A DNA stretch of 64,000 nucleotides from Mya arenaria (GCF_026914265.1 NC_069127.1:20763045-20827044); one strand, 5' to 3'. Positions 47,948 to 62,000 are shown, counted from the stretch's first letter. A program made the numbers and translations. The notes: generated by a model from the sequence alone, not told the origin.

Positions 47948-49391
47948 CTGAAAATCACAGAATGGGTTTTATTGTGTATTATAATGTCTATAAGCAAAGC
48001 ACTTGAGTCGAATATAAATTCTCGGATTAAAAAACAGTACCACTAACTCTATTATTGTCTCAAATGTCTTGAACGAAAACAAAACAAACCGAACGTGGAC
48101 TTAATTTTCAAACGAAATTATCAGAGGGAAATGCCGTTATCATAATCGTGATAAAGATGTTTTGATTAAAAATGTTTTTTTTCAAACTGGCCGCAGGACC
48201 TAGCAAATACCCTGTTATCGTTGGATAGAAGTATGTAAAAATGCACTCAACATCATTGGTAAAACAATATGGACTAGAAAAGTATCTTTGCTTTTAATAT
48301 TTGAGTGGGATATCACTTTTTTCTAAAACAAATGTGCACACTGAACAGAAATATGATACTAAACAATGAGTAAAAGTAAATAAAAAATATTCTACATGTG
48401 CTGTGTTTTTTACTTCATGTGAAAAGAACGAGTCAATTTAACACACCGCCATCCTTGATTCCCTGTGTGCATCTCTCACATGCTTGTCTGTCAGGAGCAA
48501 TGTATATTTTGTTGTAATCGTACTGGGAGTCATCGAAGTTTTTTTGTGACAGTGATTGTTATCACTGCTATTGCACTGGTAACACCAAATATCTGAAACA
48601 GAAGGCGAAACGTAAACCGTGTAATTTATTATGTAAGAGATGAAAGCCTCGTCTACATTTGTTTGCATATCCCAGTAAGATGCCTTTAAAGGAGGTCTAT
48701 TTAAATTAAACAACCCAATGCAAACTTCAGCTTTCGGGAATACTTGAGGTAAAGGACCAACATTATACGAAATCCGGCATCGAGCAATATAACCGTATTT
48801 TCTGACAACCTCACCAGTGTCATAAAACTATAATAAACGTGTCGTATTTTTATTGTATTGTATTGTATTATTAAAGGATGCTTTTTTTGCCTAAATCACG
48901 TGGAGAAGCAACCGTTGAGACCGAGTAGACGTGATGCGGGTCGTCAGAAAAGCGGCTTATCACAACGTTATAATGTTTTTGTATATGGTCCTACTTAAAT
49001 ATATTCAATAATGTAATGCCCTGTTTGTGGTACCAACCAAAGCAATTGCATAACCCTTCAACAAGTTTTTTCTCGGATTAACCATTCCTGAAGCAATCGC
49101 GTTGAATTTAATACGGTTTTGTAATTTGAGTTTAAGAAAATAGTATTCGGAAAAGAATTTTGGTGGCATAAAACAAATCATGTATTATAATGTTTTTGAA
49201 AAACAAAGGGTACGTACTTGGGCATATCTTCTGTATAGAACATGCATCGAAGCTAGACAAGTCCCCATTACACTCAGCCCCACCGTACTGTGGTGGGGGA
49301 TTGTTGCAAAGCCGATACCGGCTTCTGGTCCCATCTCCGCACGTATCCGAACATTTTATCCATGGAGTCCAAGCCGAAAATCCTCCATTGA
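47814..49391 (-). CDS. TSP1-Ly6/uPAR (LU) gene 1 (frameshifted as read)
   Basis: Tandem paralogue of gene 2 with the same order and spacing: TSP1 49218-49391, LU first half 48447-48592, LU second half 47814-47947. The TSP1 and last exons are intact. The LU first exon is 146 nt instead of a multiple of three, with a frame change at an A7 run (near 48545). This is either a real one-nucleotide indel (pseudogene) or a base-call error in the homopolymer. The C-terminus FLLFMKLYLVYILL is hydrophobic (possible GPI signal). Confidence 0.6.
48447..48592 (-). pseudogene. Gene 1 exon: LU N-terminal half with frameshift
   Basis: Acceptor TTTCAG, donor GTGTGT. IWCYQCNSSDNNHCHK, then frame change at AAAAAAAC into NFDDSQYDYNKIYIA, ACERCTQGIKDGG. 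Both halves align with the intact exon at 41206-41349. Confidence 0.65.
49218..49391 (-). CDS. Gene 1 exon: TSP1 repeat
   Basis: 174 nt, phase 1-1, acceptor AATTCAG, donor GTACGT. FSAWTPWIKCSDTCGDGTRS, then RYRLCNNPPPQYGGAEC...KICP. Confidence 0.85.
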
Positions 49392-49449
49392 CTGAATTAT
49401 AAATCATAAATGCAGAATGGCATGTATCTGTTGCTGTAGAATGAAACTG

Positions 49450-51110
49450 CACGACCTATAATCCAAACACTATGCAATATAATCACTGTGCATGAATTAC
49501 TGGAACTGGAATATACCACGGAGGCACTGACCTAGGAGCAACACTATAACCTACTATTGTAAATGCTTGGAAAGGCCATTGGAATTGAAAGTAAGTGACA
49601 TGTGCTTATCATGAGCATATCATAGAATATTGAAAACGGTCATGTGTGATTGTGTCCTCCGCCTGCAAACCGAATCACACAAATAACCGAGTTGTAATCC
49701 AGCTTTATATAGATATATATTTTCATACAAAGCTCCATATAGTAACTGAGCATTTACATCCGTTTGACAAAAGAAGTAAAACAAATACTAAAACAAATAT
49801 TGTTTTGTATATTTGTTCTTGAATATCATCAACGGGTAAAAAATTGATTTAACATAACGCCTATAAACTATAACTAACAAAATAACGTACATAAAAGGAT
49901 CGACTGTTTTTTCTGGGACCGTTCATTAATATTGGCCGGTATCACTAACAAAAAAAATGTATTAACAACAACAATATTGAAATATCAACAACATCACTAT
50001 CAACACTATAAACATCAACCACAATCGAACATGATAATAGGATTTGCACACCACAGACCCGTTTGATAGCTCATCAAAGTGACCGCATAGAAGTTCCAAA
50101 AAGGTCTGCTTTAGCCTTTTATCGTTTCCTGTTATAACAGTTTTAATACGCCAATTATCTTATCGGTTTAAGGTTATACTTTAATGCACATTTTGAGTCT
50201 AAATAAATGTATTTAATATGTTTTGGCAAACGTTACAACTGCAATACGTGCGGAAATGAATGTACATATATTGTTTACGACAATATTTGCTAATATTCAA
50301 TTACCAACATGAGTTTAGTAATGGCATTGTCTGTTATTTCTTAAATGAAAGTTGGAAGATTGCCAATTTTACTTTGGGGTGTGTTTAATTGGGGTTAAAT
50401 GAGAACAATTTGAATATCATTCGCACTGAGTTTTTAATTGTTTTCAAAACTATTCATTTGGAACAAAGAACAGGGATTGCCTAATCTGTGTCACTGTCTA
50501 AATGGTACAGTCTCGAAGACATAAAGCATTTTATGTATACCGACCAATAACTGCTATTGGGTTGTAAAATTGAACAAAGGTGGAAAACTAATAAAGACGA
50601 AAATGCAACAGAGCAATAAAACACATATTAAACAACCATATGATCTTTATTTACCTATCATGGGTATTGTTGTGAACTACCAGTTCAATTTTCGCTTATT
50701 TAATAATGGGTGAACAATTTTATTGCAGTAGTATTTTCCTTCCAAGTTGTCCTTTGCAAGTGAATATTCTAATTCGCTGACCGTTTCAAGGCGGCAATCC
50801 ACAAGTCATGCAATATTTATCAATAAAGAAATCTGCAGTCTGTCTTTATTGTTTTGTGATTTGTGATTTTGTGAAGACGAAGAAGAAGAAGAAGAAGAAG
50901 AAGAAGAAGAAGAAGAAGAAGAAGACACGCGGTGATAATTAAGTATGTGATTTTATATGCTTACACCAAACCGCACTATAAGTGAGCTCTCTCATAATAT
51001 TTTCTTTAAAAAGACAACAGCGATAAGTTCAAGTTGATTAAGAATTTTTCAGTTAACCTAGCTGAATTTTCAGATTGACTTTATTTGACTGAAATAGGAT
51101 ATAAATAGAC
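49450..51110. other. Noncoding stretch
   Basis: AT-rich DNA without supported exons. A degenerate relic of the 43.6-kb repeat (GACCGTTTCAAGGCGGCAA) is at about 50778. Confidence 0.4.
50879..50926. repeat. (GAA)n microsatellite
   Basis: About 15 GAA units. Confidence 0.95.
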
Positions 51111-51149
51111 ATTATTTACAAATAACCTTTTTATCACAAAGGTACATAC

Positions 51150-51315
51150 TTGGGTCGCATTCATGCTCAGAGTAACACTTTTCGAAGTTGAAATAATCCC
51201 CGGTACACAATGCGTTTAATGGGGTTGTCGCAAAGTCGATATCGGGTTTTGATTCCGTTGGAACAGGTGGATGAACAACCTGTCCATTCCGTCCAGTCTG
51301 AATATCCTCCATTCA
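51150..51315 (-). pseudogene. Third TSP1 exon, broken by an 8-nt net deletion
   Basis: Same acceptor (TGTTTCAG), start (VNGGYSDWTEWTGC) and donor (GTATGT) as the two intact copies, but 166 nt instead of 174. The frame shifts after RLCDNP; the remaining CTGDYFNFEKCYSEHECDP is readable only in another frame. Confidence 0.75.
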
Positions 51316-51388
51316 CTGAAACATAAATCAATCCCGATAGTGCGCAGGCATCTTTTCCTAAAGAGAAAAACGTACTAGTATTCTGATC

Positions 51389-52600
51389 TTTGTTTCATGT
51401 TTTTGGTTTGTGATTTTTGTGTGTGTTCTTTGTCATTGGCGTTGACCCTGTGCCTTTTTATGTTTAAACTTTTGTCTTCTGGACTTTTTTCTTGATTTTT
51501 TCATATAAATATTGATCAGAATTCTTTCTCACCTATCACAACTAGCAAATCACAATTATACCTAATATTTTATCTTCCTTTGCCGTTCGTCAATAGAATC
51601 TCTTTCACAGCTTTGAATTTTGGTGAATTACCAATTTTCTATGATATTAGGGATGTTTAACCGTATGCGTTGAACTCGGCTGACTAGAACAAGTTTTATT
51701 TATTTTGACTGTTTAGTCAGGAATGTATTTATTTAGCGCCTTTTGGGGGACTTAAATGTCCGTGACTCTGATCAGCGAGATCCAGCAGCTCTAGTCAAAC
51801 CTCTGTAGCAGATGATTGTGTGAATATGTTTATGTAACACGTTTGAGTTCCGGTGTTAAACTGGTCAGTTTTGTTGATCCATACAATCAAGAATGTGTTG
51901 ACTATTTGTTTGTTATGAATATCTTTTGGCTAGCAATTGAGCTGTGCTTTTTTACTTTCTTCATTTTATGTTTGGTACAAATTCACAATAGCGGCATTTA
52001 AATCTTGTTTAAGACTAATGGCGAACTGGTAAGGACAATTCTAGCCTATTTCATAGTGATAAATCACTTTCATTTTAATCTGTTTCCAACGGTTATGGAA
52101 TGTCTGAAAGTCTGAGAACTGGCCTAAGGACTGATATGTGACAATGAACATGTTTGTTGGCTGTATATGTTTTATATGATTATTTGCATATCGGTCATGT
52201 TATCATAATGTCACTGGATACCGCATGTGATACATGTAGGCTAGTTGCCATATTATTGTAATAACTATAGTGTATACTAGTTCGTTTCATGATTATGGTC
52301 ATTTTTTGTTAGTAATTAGCATCTTTGGGGCCATGTATTTGTCATTTTTCTAAAATGACTTTCCTTGATTATGGTTAGAGAACTACTTTGACATTTAATT
52401 ACGTAAATATGAAGTACAGCCCATTTTGTGACCAATAGTCCGGCCTACCGGCCGTTTTTGTCATTAATTCTGATCAATATTTATATGAAAAAATCAAGAA
52501 AAAAGTCCAGAAGACAAAAGTTTAAACATAAAAAGGCACAGGGTCAACGCCAATGACAAAGAACACACACAAAAATCACAAACCAAAAACATGAAACAAA
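51389..52600. mobile_element. 1.2-kb unit bounded by perfect 135-bp inverted repeats
   Basis: 51389-51523 and 52466-52600 are exact reverse complements as read. The arms are diverged members of the dispersed repeat seen near 44.0-44.8 kb. The 942-bp interior has no convincing ORF. It could be a foldback element or an inverted insertion of two repeat copies. Confidence 0.8.
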
Positions 52601-52739
52601 AACACAAAAAAATCCACACACAGCACATTACTATATAATATCAAATACTTGGGGTATTAATTAAGACTTGTTAGGTTCCGCCGCAAGTGTTTAAACACTC
52701 AGTGATAAGTTTTAAGTGATTGAAATTAAGTCCTAATGT

Positions 52740-53520
52740 CACATCTTGGTAAAGAATCGCAGGGTGAGGTAAAAAAGTTGGGAGAATGTAGCTAGAAGAT
52801 GGAAAATTGTAAAAGGCATTTTAGAAGTTGAAACTCCATCAACAATTTGATGTTACAAATGATTTACTTCAATTTTTGAAAAACATACAATGTTAGAGAG
52901 GAACAGAAATATTGGAATTATGATACCTAAGACTGAATTCTTACCATTTAAAATGGCCAAAGCCATCATGGTAGCCAACACAATCAAGTTATATTTGAAT
53001 TTGGTTCATATCAATATCCTAGTCTCTCAAATTTTCTATGTTGAAGATGATAACGTTGTGGTGATTGATCAGACCTGCATTACCAGCAACAACATCAATG
53101 TCAGTATGGGAATAGGACATTTAGAAGAGGTAGATTAATGTCTGCCTTTAATACGTGCTTGTCCAAATCTACCTCTTCTAAATTTTGACAGGCTAGGATA
53201 TTGATATGAACCAAAGAGAGTACAATCTCGATAGATGGTAATTACCAATCCAATAACAAATCAGCGTGCAGTAGAATATGTAACAGATGAAAACAGCAAG
53301 GACTCATTGCAAAGGATTGCCCGGTCAATTAGAAAGATTTAAATATCATCTAAATAAAAATTATTTAAAAGCGTAGGTGCTCAGGTTGATGGACCGGACA
53401 TAACCAAAGCAATTGAAGCAAATATTTTATTAGAATGACTAAAAACAATAGCATTGTTAGATATTGGTATAAGTTGTAGAATTATTTCTGAAGATTTCAT
53501 AAAGATTTATTAAGCAAACC
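52740..53520. other. Possible transposon debris with an internal inverted repeat
   Basis: TTGGTTCATATCAATATCCT near 53002 recurs inverted near 53190-53213, and TTAGAAGAGGTAGATT near 53122 recurs inverted near 53163. The ORF of 82 aa at 52890 has no recognised domain. Confidence 0.35.
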
Positions 53521-53929
53521 ACCACTTCATGAACTTTCTGAGATATTACCCATTGAACATGCGGACAGTGAACCACTACCAAATTTAAGTTATATTCAGG
53601 ATGATTCGACAATTTTAAAAATGGGCACGCAAAGCAGAGACATGTTCTTGTTAGTTTTTGATAGTCCCTGATACACTTGATACAGCAACATTGATAGGAT
53701 AGAATAACCTCTAGTAATATTATAACCATGATGTGTACTTGTTTGTGTCATGACTACGGTCACTATCCTAATGATGTGCATATCATAGGTCACGTGTTTG
53801 TTTATTTTCAGGGTCTCCCGTATGGATAACTTATGATAATGATCCAATTACGACAAACAAATGAACATATATTTATAGAAAACCTACACTCGTTTCCTCA
53901 CCCTTGCTTGATTAATTCCTTAACGTTAT

Positions 53930-54600
53930 ATTTAAGTAACAGGGTTAGCTCTTATGCATCTCTTTCCAACCGTCCCTTGTTGCCTTCGAGACAGCTTTAA
54001 ATCCTGTTCCACATCTAAACATCTAACCCGATTTTCAGCATTGGCCTAAGAAACAATGAAATCCTTCACGGCCGGCTTCGTATCTCCTGCACCTCATTTA
54101 AACACCACCTCCATCTACATTCTCTCATCGACTCATCCCTATGTTCGTGTTGCCAATCTGAAACCGCAGCCATTTTCGTAGTGTTTTGCAGAAATGTTTA
54201 GCAATTGAGTCTTGTCGTGTGTTCGAACATTCAATGCCTTTGATCCTTAATAATTTTCTATAAGAATATCATCACCTAACCCATAAAACAAATGATGTCA
54301 TTTCAAAACCATCACTTTATTGCGACAACAGCTCGCTTCTGCCACAAACATTATTTCCGTCCTTATTACTTTTTTAGTACTACACATCACAAATTAAATT
54401 ATTACAATAACGTGTCCATAATTCACAAATCATTTCCTATGTTATATTTTATCTTTTAATTTTTTTTCTTTACTTGCTTCATAAAGTGTCCCATCACTTT
54501 TTTTCTTATATTATTCACAATTTTGTCATGACAACTGTTACTTTTGACTTTTCATCTCAGGGAGGGGAAATAACATAAATTTGCTTGTGCCGCAGCTAGG
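53930..54600 (+). mobile_element. LINE reverse-transcriptase C-terminal fragment
   Basis: IGLRNNEILHGRLRISCTSF, then LHLHSLIDSSLCSC and a later Cys correspond to the HxRLR...L..DSxxCxC...ES.xHFxxxC segment at the end of non-LTR RT ORFs. Stops follow. The rest is probably degenerate 3' sequence. Confidence 0.6.
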
Positions 54601-54849
54601 AATATGTTTAGTAAACCCATAAGCTCTGTAGGCGAGGATGCTAGCGATGATGATTTATGTAAGAAGTATAGCAGAGATTAATCGGATTCATTGTTTTGAT
54701 AATTTGGCCGGAATATGCAAGATATGTAAACAAAACATATATTTTGCATGGTTTCTTGAGCCTGTTTTTGGTTTTGATTTGCTGGCAGCTGTTAGATTCC
54801 CGGGCGAAGGTATATTTGGTCAGTAAGTAAGGTGCGAGAAAAAAGACTT

Positions 54850-57800
54850 GAATGAATGTTTAGTTTCTGCTCAGTAAGACGTTCCAATGTACCAGTAAGC
54901 TATATTTGTTACATTTTGCTTTTTATAAATTAAATTAATTTACATTAAATAATGAAGTGTTAGATAAGGCAATTTTCGAGCATTTTTGTTACTTTAAATC
55001 TGTTTGTAACGTCATGCAAAGATTTTATGAACCTCATTTATTATTTTATTATTTGATTGTTAGTGTATTTTTTATGGTGTTTGTGTGTTGATCATTGTGT
55101 TTGGGTTTATCAGATAATCGTTCCTTTACGTACAATTTAGTTATGTTGTGTTTCATTACGTTCTGTTATGTTCAACTAGATTGACTGATTGTCGGTATAA
55201 AATAAATGTGGACGAGCGTATTAAAACAATTATAAACGATTTATTGATGTGAAAACATAAGATTCCACTGTTAAGTGATTTGAAAGCGCGATATTGCGAA
55301 AAGATATTTATCCCTAATTTATTATTTAACTTGATGTTCATACGTGAATTAATCCAAATACATATGTTTAAACTAAACCGTTAATAAATATTCAAATGAT
55401 AATTAGGTAGGTAAATGAAACACTCGGGATTTCGTGAGAATATGAAGCTCACTTGATGCTGGCCTAAAATATATTGTTATCTGCACCCTCACTGTACTAC
55501 TTAAGCCATGCTGTGGACCAGACTATTGCACGTGATGACCTTAAGCACATTTTAAAGTTAAATTTGTGTGACTGCAACCTCCAATTCCGCATCGTTTAAA
55601 TAGATATGGTTTGGTTATTATCACTAATTATGTTTTAAAAGATATATCTTACATTAATGACAAAGGTAATGCACATTTGAAGAAATTACACTTACAGTTT
55701 TTCAAAAACCAAAATGGACCGTTAATAATAGTTGTTTAAATATACATTTGACATCAAACAATAACGTAAGTTTATCGGGCATCTAAAGTGTTTTGATGGT
55801 TGAAATCATTGTATTTGTTACTTAATTACTAAATCACTAGGTGGGCAAATTAAACCCAAGGGGTTTTCTTGTCAAAACGAGACTCGTCTTCTAAACACTT
55901 CAAGGTCAAAACTTCAACTGTTTATACGCACTATTCTACAAAAACTGACTGGGAACCAAACAAACTGAGCCAATACTTAGCGTATGAAATGTAGCGTTTA
56001 TTTCCTCTCCATGGAGAATAACCCTTATAACACACTACACAATCATGAAATACCATCCGATAATGTTTAGACTTGATCCAAAGTCTTTGACGTCACGTAA
56101 CACGCAACCTTTGTGAAAATTAAATGTTCACGGTTGTATGTGTCGCGTTATACAGCAGTTACTGCCCTTTCAAATAGAAGGCGAATAATAATGATTTCCC
56201 CTTTCCAATTTTGAACTTCTAACAGTCAGCCTTTACAATTTTACAATGGAAAGCATGAGGGCGTGTCTAGTAGCTTAAAATTGAAACCTATGCAAAGACA
56301 AAAAGAACGACTAAACAAGAGAAACTAGCTACTCACGACAACATTCTAACAAATATCCTAAGGTCGTCATTGATGAATGTTAGGGTAACCGGGTAAAGTT
56401 TGGATGAGAAATATTCGGGTTAACTCTGTCTCATTACTTTATCAAAATCCAAACTAAAGTTAGTATTTGAGCTTTCAGGCTTGTTTTTAATGTTGCCTAC
56501 GAATAAAACCTTCAAGATTACTCAAGTTGTAATCTTTTTTATACGAAACAGTCAGCTTAGACAGCGGACAGAGTAATTTTGGTCAAGTTTAAAGAGGCAT
56601 TTGTCATTACTTTCAATAGGGCCTGGCTTCGACCTCATCAAAGTATGCTCTGAACATTATTTATGAATTTATCTTAAGAAATTATTAGGTGAAAATGTTC
56701 AATTAAGAAAGCGGACAATTACATTAATGTTATATTTTCACAAAACGTCATAATTCAGGAGAGGAATAGAGATTGGGCTTGTCATCAAGCTCGTCCTATA
56801 AACATTATAACATTTGGTAAAGATATCGGATACCTTCGTCAAATTGAAGACAAAATAAGGTCAAGTTTGTCAACTTCGCAATCAAATGACCAGGGATGCA
56901 GGAAATGAAAGTCTTATGTACGATGTTATGCGCTTTCATAGTGTAACAAGTTTGAGAAAAATCGTTAAAAATGGAGTTCATGGACTATATGTTTACAGTA
57001 AGTATAAGTAGAAGCACTGTATGCATGATTGTTAGTTTGAACCTACTCAACTGCGGGCCGCTACTATTAACCTACTTATATTTATTTACATTTAAATTAT
57101 CGTGACCGAAAGTCGCATGATTAAACTTTGCGATTTTACACAGACAAGCGATTACCAAGTTTCTTTGTGTCTCTACATTCATGTCATTTTCAATGATTTT
57201 TGCAGAATATATCATGAGTATATGGATTAAGAGGTTTCCTCAGTGATGCGGTAATATCGATTTCACTTGGACGTTATAAACAGTGACTGTACGAAATTAA
57301 TGGTCGAAAATATAAATACCATCTTGCGGTTTTCTTGTGCCTAATCAACGATGAAAGTGTTCAGCGTTAATGCTAAAATATGTTATGGGAGTTTAGAATA
57401 AATGTGCAAACTTTACTGTCTCTACAAATAACAACGAAGTTAATTTCGTTTTGAGCCGACACTCTTTGTGGACCAATATTGGATGATTGTGACATGAAAT
57501 CTGACTTCTGGGCTTGTCCCTGTAGTTTTCATGTATTATATTAATGTAAAGCGCCAAGCGATAATGAAATTCAACTATGACGATCAATAAGTCAGACAAT
57601 ACAAAACTGATCCTACACTGTATAGTTCCCCCAAAACCGTTTTAATAACAACACTCTTATTATTCACCATACCAGAATTACGGGACGCCGTGAAGGATTT
57701 TTAGAGATCCACGTCAATTCCGGCGAAGTATTCGTCTGTCCTTGAATTCAAGGTGCACGTTCTGTCCGCCCGGCCCCGTGTATGCTTTGAAAAGGGTTCT

Positions 57801-57940
57801 CATTGTTCCCGGGATATTCCCGGACTTTCAGTCTACACTGCTGTTTATGCTAAGTAATCGTTTTATGTCAAGTATGGTGTTATAATACCTATGCAAGGTA
57901 CGAATGCGATGCAGTGATGAAATATATAGCTTTTTTATTA
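54850..57940. other. Noncoding stretch
   Basis: No supported exon or repeat. A GC-richer patch at 57670-57840 has no assignable frame. Confidence 0.4.
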
Positions 57941-58065
57941 TTATTTATGCATGACTCATACACTTAATGGTATAATAGTTTATATGTTTTGTCGTAAAGA
58001 ACTGTTTTGCCATACGATGATGAATAAAAAAAAGATTTTTGATAATTTCGCCATGCAGAAATACT

Positions 58066-58209
<144 letters not shown>

Positions 58210-58689
58210 TATAAAGTATATATATATACTAGCTTTTAGATATGTTGTCATAAAGAACCAGTTGCAAATATCCGTTTTATAATTGTATTCGGAAAAATCT
58301 ACAAAATGAGTGGCCGTCTACAAGGCCGATTCCAAAGTTCGTTCTGAATGTTCTCAATAATTCAACATCAAGAATGACAGGTAATATGCCACATAAAAGC
58401 CAGAATCAAGTGGCGTATACAATGTCATAGGTACTTTACCTTTATCGCATTTATGATCACGCGATTTTGTTTGCTCTATGGCAGTGCAAAATAGCAAATA
58501 GAAGTATTGATCTTAAAAGCTTACTGTTAATTTTGATAGGTAAAATCTATCAGATAAACTGCGAATACATACACGTACCTGGCAGAATATCAGAAGTTTG
58601 CCTTGAAGTTTATAAATAGCCAGATTCTAAAACATTTAATTTATAGATATTTTATGTTGAATGAACAAGTAAAATTTTGAATTTTCAAC

Positions 58690-59428
58690 ATGAGTGATAA
58701 AGTTCTTGTAAGGCGAGTTATTTTGATTGGAAGTACTGGAAGTGGTAAAAGTTCTACCGGAAATACACTTTTGAGGACGAATTCTTTTTCAGCAAAAGGG
58801 GGTTTTAAAGCTGGAACAAACCATTGCTTTGTAAAAAGGGGGCTTGTGGAATTCGGACATTCGCACTATGATTACACAGTTGTTGATACGCCGGGGTTCT
58901 TTGATACAGAAACCTCTCTTTCAGTGACGGCGTTAGTGATTTAGTCTTCATATACGACATATTGCCAAAAGCCGCATGCCTTTCATCTCGTATTTGAAGC
59001 CAGAAGAATTACCAACGAAGACAACTTTATAAAAGATTTGCTGCGGGTCATTTTTGAAAAAGATATACAACAACATTATTGTTGTCGTAACGCATGGAAG
59101 CCGTTTCGAGTCAGATGTAGATTTGAAGGAACAAGTACGTGAACACACAGCCCTTTCTAAAATTGTTGAAAAGTGTGGAAACAGACTTGTAAGTATTGAA
59201 AATAATGCAACTGATACAGATTGTGCGCCGGAAAAAATATTTAAAGCAAAAGAATTGTTAAGCAAGAATGGGTCGCAAACATATTCTTATGCGAACATAC
59301 ACCGTTACGGACAAGCGTTGAGGTATCATCTCGCCAACTGGCCCAGTGAAATCCCAGATCAGATTGACGCACTGGTGAAAGCTCTTGCAAAGAGTATACC
59401 TGCTTGGATACCAGTCTGTTTGGGATAG
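58690..59428 (+). pseudogene. GIMAP/AIG1-like GTPase pseudogene B
   Basis: ATG, P-loop ILIGSTGSGKSSTGNTLL, YDYTVVDTPGFFDTE (G3), then TAG at 58942-58944 where copy A has CAA. A frameshift before IVVVTHG (G4-like region) is needed to reach KIVEKCGNRLVSIENN and the helical C-terminal part ending IPAWIPVCLG. The P-loop and G3 residues are better kept than in A. Read as a recently inactivated intronless copy; a sequencing error cannot explain both breaks easily. Confidence 0.75.
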
Positions 59429-59479
59429 GTCGTCAGCGGGGCAGCTGTGTATGCTAGACTTAAACACCATTGAGGTCAA

Positions 59480-62000
59480 CATCCGATGTCACAAACAATA
59501 AACAATAAGCAGCCTTTGTGTCTACTATCGTTTTATACTGTGAACATAGTTGTTTGTTGTATTGCGTGCCATTTGTGAATATTTACTCATTAACTTCCAT
59601 TCCTTAAATGAACTGCCTTCCGGCAATTGTGATTATCATCCGATGAATGCAACATCTTGGATATGTTCGGATTGTGGGTCATCGCATAAAAATGTAGATG
59701 TACATTGAAAATTATTTATTTTGTTATTGTTTGTATTGTGTCACTTCAATTAGCATGTAAGAACGTGAATATGTATGATATGCTAAATGTATTGTTGTCA
59801 AAAATGTTTCAATTTTACATTTAAAAGTGATTTGAAGTGATGAATCTTTCGCGCGTTATTGTGACGTCATTTCAAAACTTTTTTTCCGTTGGGTTGGGTC
59901 GTACTATTTACATAACGGGTGGGAAATGCTTACAATAAGTTATTTTTTAAATGAAATGAAGTATTTTTTAACAATTTAGTAATGTAATTATACACTATTG
60001 TGTAAATGTAAGTAATGAAATGCGTAATTGATGTCATTATCGGGGATTTGAACGCAATAGGGCAAGTTAAAGTACGCGTGGGGTCATGACTCCACACACT
60101 TTAAATAGCCCAATTGCGTTCATACCCCGATAATGACATCAATCCCACAATTAATTCCTTAAATAATATATCTCTATCTTTAAAGTAGCACTTCCCACTC
60201 TTGGAGTTCATTTCATAGTGAAATACTACGATGACTACGTGTTATTATCGTTATTGCTCCCACTTTTAAGTTGTTATTTGTTTCGTGAAAATGAATGTTT
60301 CCAATTGTGCGCCCAAAATATAACATTTTAAGTATTGGGTATTTATGTGTGTTACTGCAATTAATGCAATTGGTATTGATGTTTGTTGATTACAATGGTA
60401 GTATCTCTCATGAGCCTTATAGTTTAATACATTAATTCATACAGTAAAGGTAGTTAGCTTTGCACTTACATATTAAGAATTAGTCTGTTTTTGAATTCAA
60501 ATCTGTTTGATCTATTCAGTCTACTCGGTCTGTCTATTTAAAGGAACGTCATATTGATTGGTAATACGATCTTTGTATAACTCATTGTATAAAAGCCCAT
60601 GTTAAAGTACGTATATATCCTCTTTCGAAAACTCTTTGTATGTCGATAAAATTTCGTATTGAATTCCTATAACTAAATAGAGAGTTGAAAATGAACTAGG
60701 CATAATGGTTACAATAGAAACACCCATAATGAACGGTTAAGCACCATTTGTACCTATGGTGAAATAAAATATGAATTTAACTTTATTGTGTCTGTAATGA
60801 ATATGTCGAGCTACGTAAAATTGTTAAAGAGGAAAAATGTAGTTAGACTTAGTGTGATGAAATTGATTGACCTTATGCATAACACGAAATATAAAGTTCA
60901 ACTGTATATGTATCTGTCAGCCTGACTTTGTGCATAATTATCCTTCATTTTGTTTTTCTGTTTTCAGTCCATTCTCATGTTTCCATTAGATTTACAATTA
61001 GTTTTGATTATAGTATATTTCTTTTTAATTTCATATCTAGCATAGTATCGTTGTGTTAATGTTTATACTGTTTAACAATTTATATCATCGAATATCGAGC
61101 ACGTATGTGATGGAATTCTTTTAATAAATGTGTGTTGAATCATTGCACCCTCTATTTAGATATTTACAGAAAGTCACCTCGCATCTATCAACGAAGATGG
61201 CATGCATTTTCTATAGCACAATTTATGATTTTAGGCTTATTTTACTAAAGTAACTGAGTTGTTACCGTGTCTATTCCAAACAGGATGCTCTTGTATTTCA
61301 TTTCATTGCATTTTAACGAACAAAACGTTCAACAATAAAATTCGCGTTTTGAAGTTTATTTCAAAAAACATAAAGTGGACAATGCAGGACCGAATTCTTT
61401 TTCTAATTCTACAACATTACAGCCGATTTTAATAATGAAAACTTATTGTAAGATATATAATATATCTTAACTAGTAGACTACGCTCTGGCTGTAATGATT
61501 TAACGCATAAATGATTGAATGGGAGAAACGATAATATATATTTTAGAAATCGATTAATCGTTTATTTCCATTATTAAAATAAAGTTATCTTAAAAAGGGC
61601 ATATAACATTGTACTGCAATATATATCCCTCCGTCTAAAATTGTCGTCCTGGGCAATGCTTAAACATGATAATATAATTGTCTACTTAGACAACTGAGAA
61701 AATATCAACTCTTACAAAATATTCCGTATAAATACAATCTACTACACAACCAGCAAGAAAATATTGTCCGAAAAGTACTATCCATCAAAACTAATTCTTA
61801 GATCAATAACTTTCGAATACAGAACGAAAGGCCTAACATGCTAAATGCTAAACAAAAACATAAAATAAATCACACACAATACAAAAGTTCCATAAAAAAA
61901 ACAAAAAAAAACAAGTATGTGCATATCTTTAAAATTTCATATCAAACACATACTATCATCTTAAGAATGTTGTACAACACATGTGATCTACAAACTTAAC
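59480..62000. other. Mostly noncoding stretch
   Basis: Apart from the palindrome at 60027-60143 no feature was supported. Confidence 0.4.
60027..60143. mobile_element. 117-bp near-perfect palindrome (MITE-like)
   Basis: Left ATTGATGTCATTATCGGGG... pairs with right ...CCCCGATAATGACATCAAT. Pairing continues through TTAAAGT/ACTTTAA and an inner GTGGGGTCATGACTCCAC. Confidence 0.75.

Noticed and set aside
52890..53138. 82-aa plus-strand ORF
   Set aside because: Part of sequence recurring inverted about 150 bp downstream; looks like repeat debris with no recognised domain.
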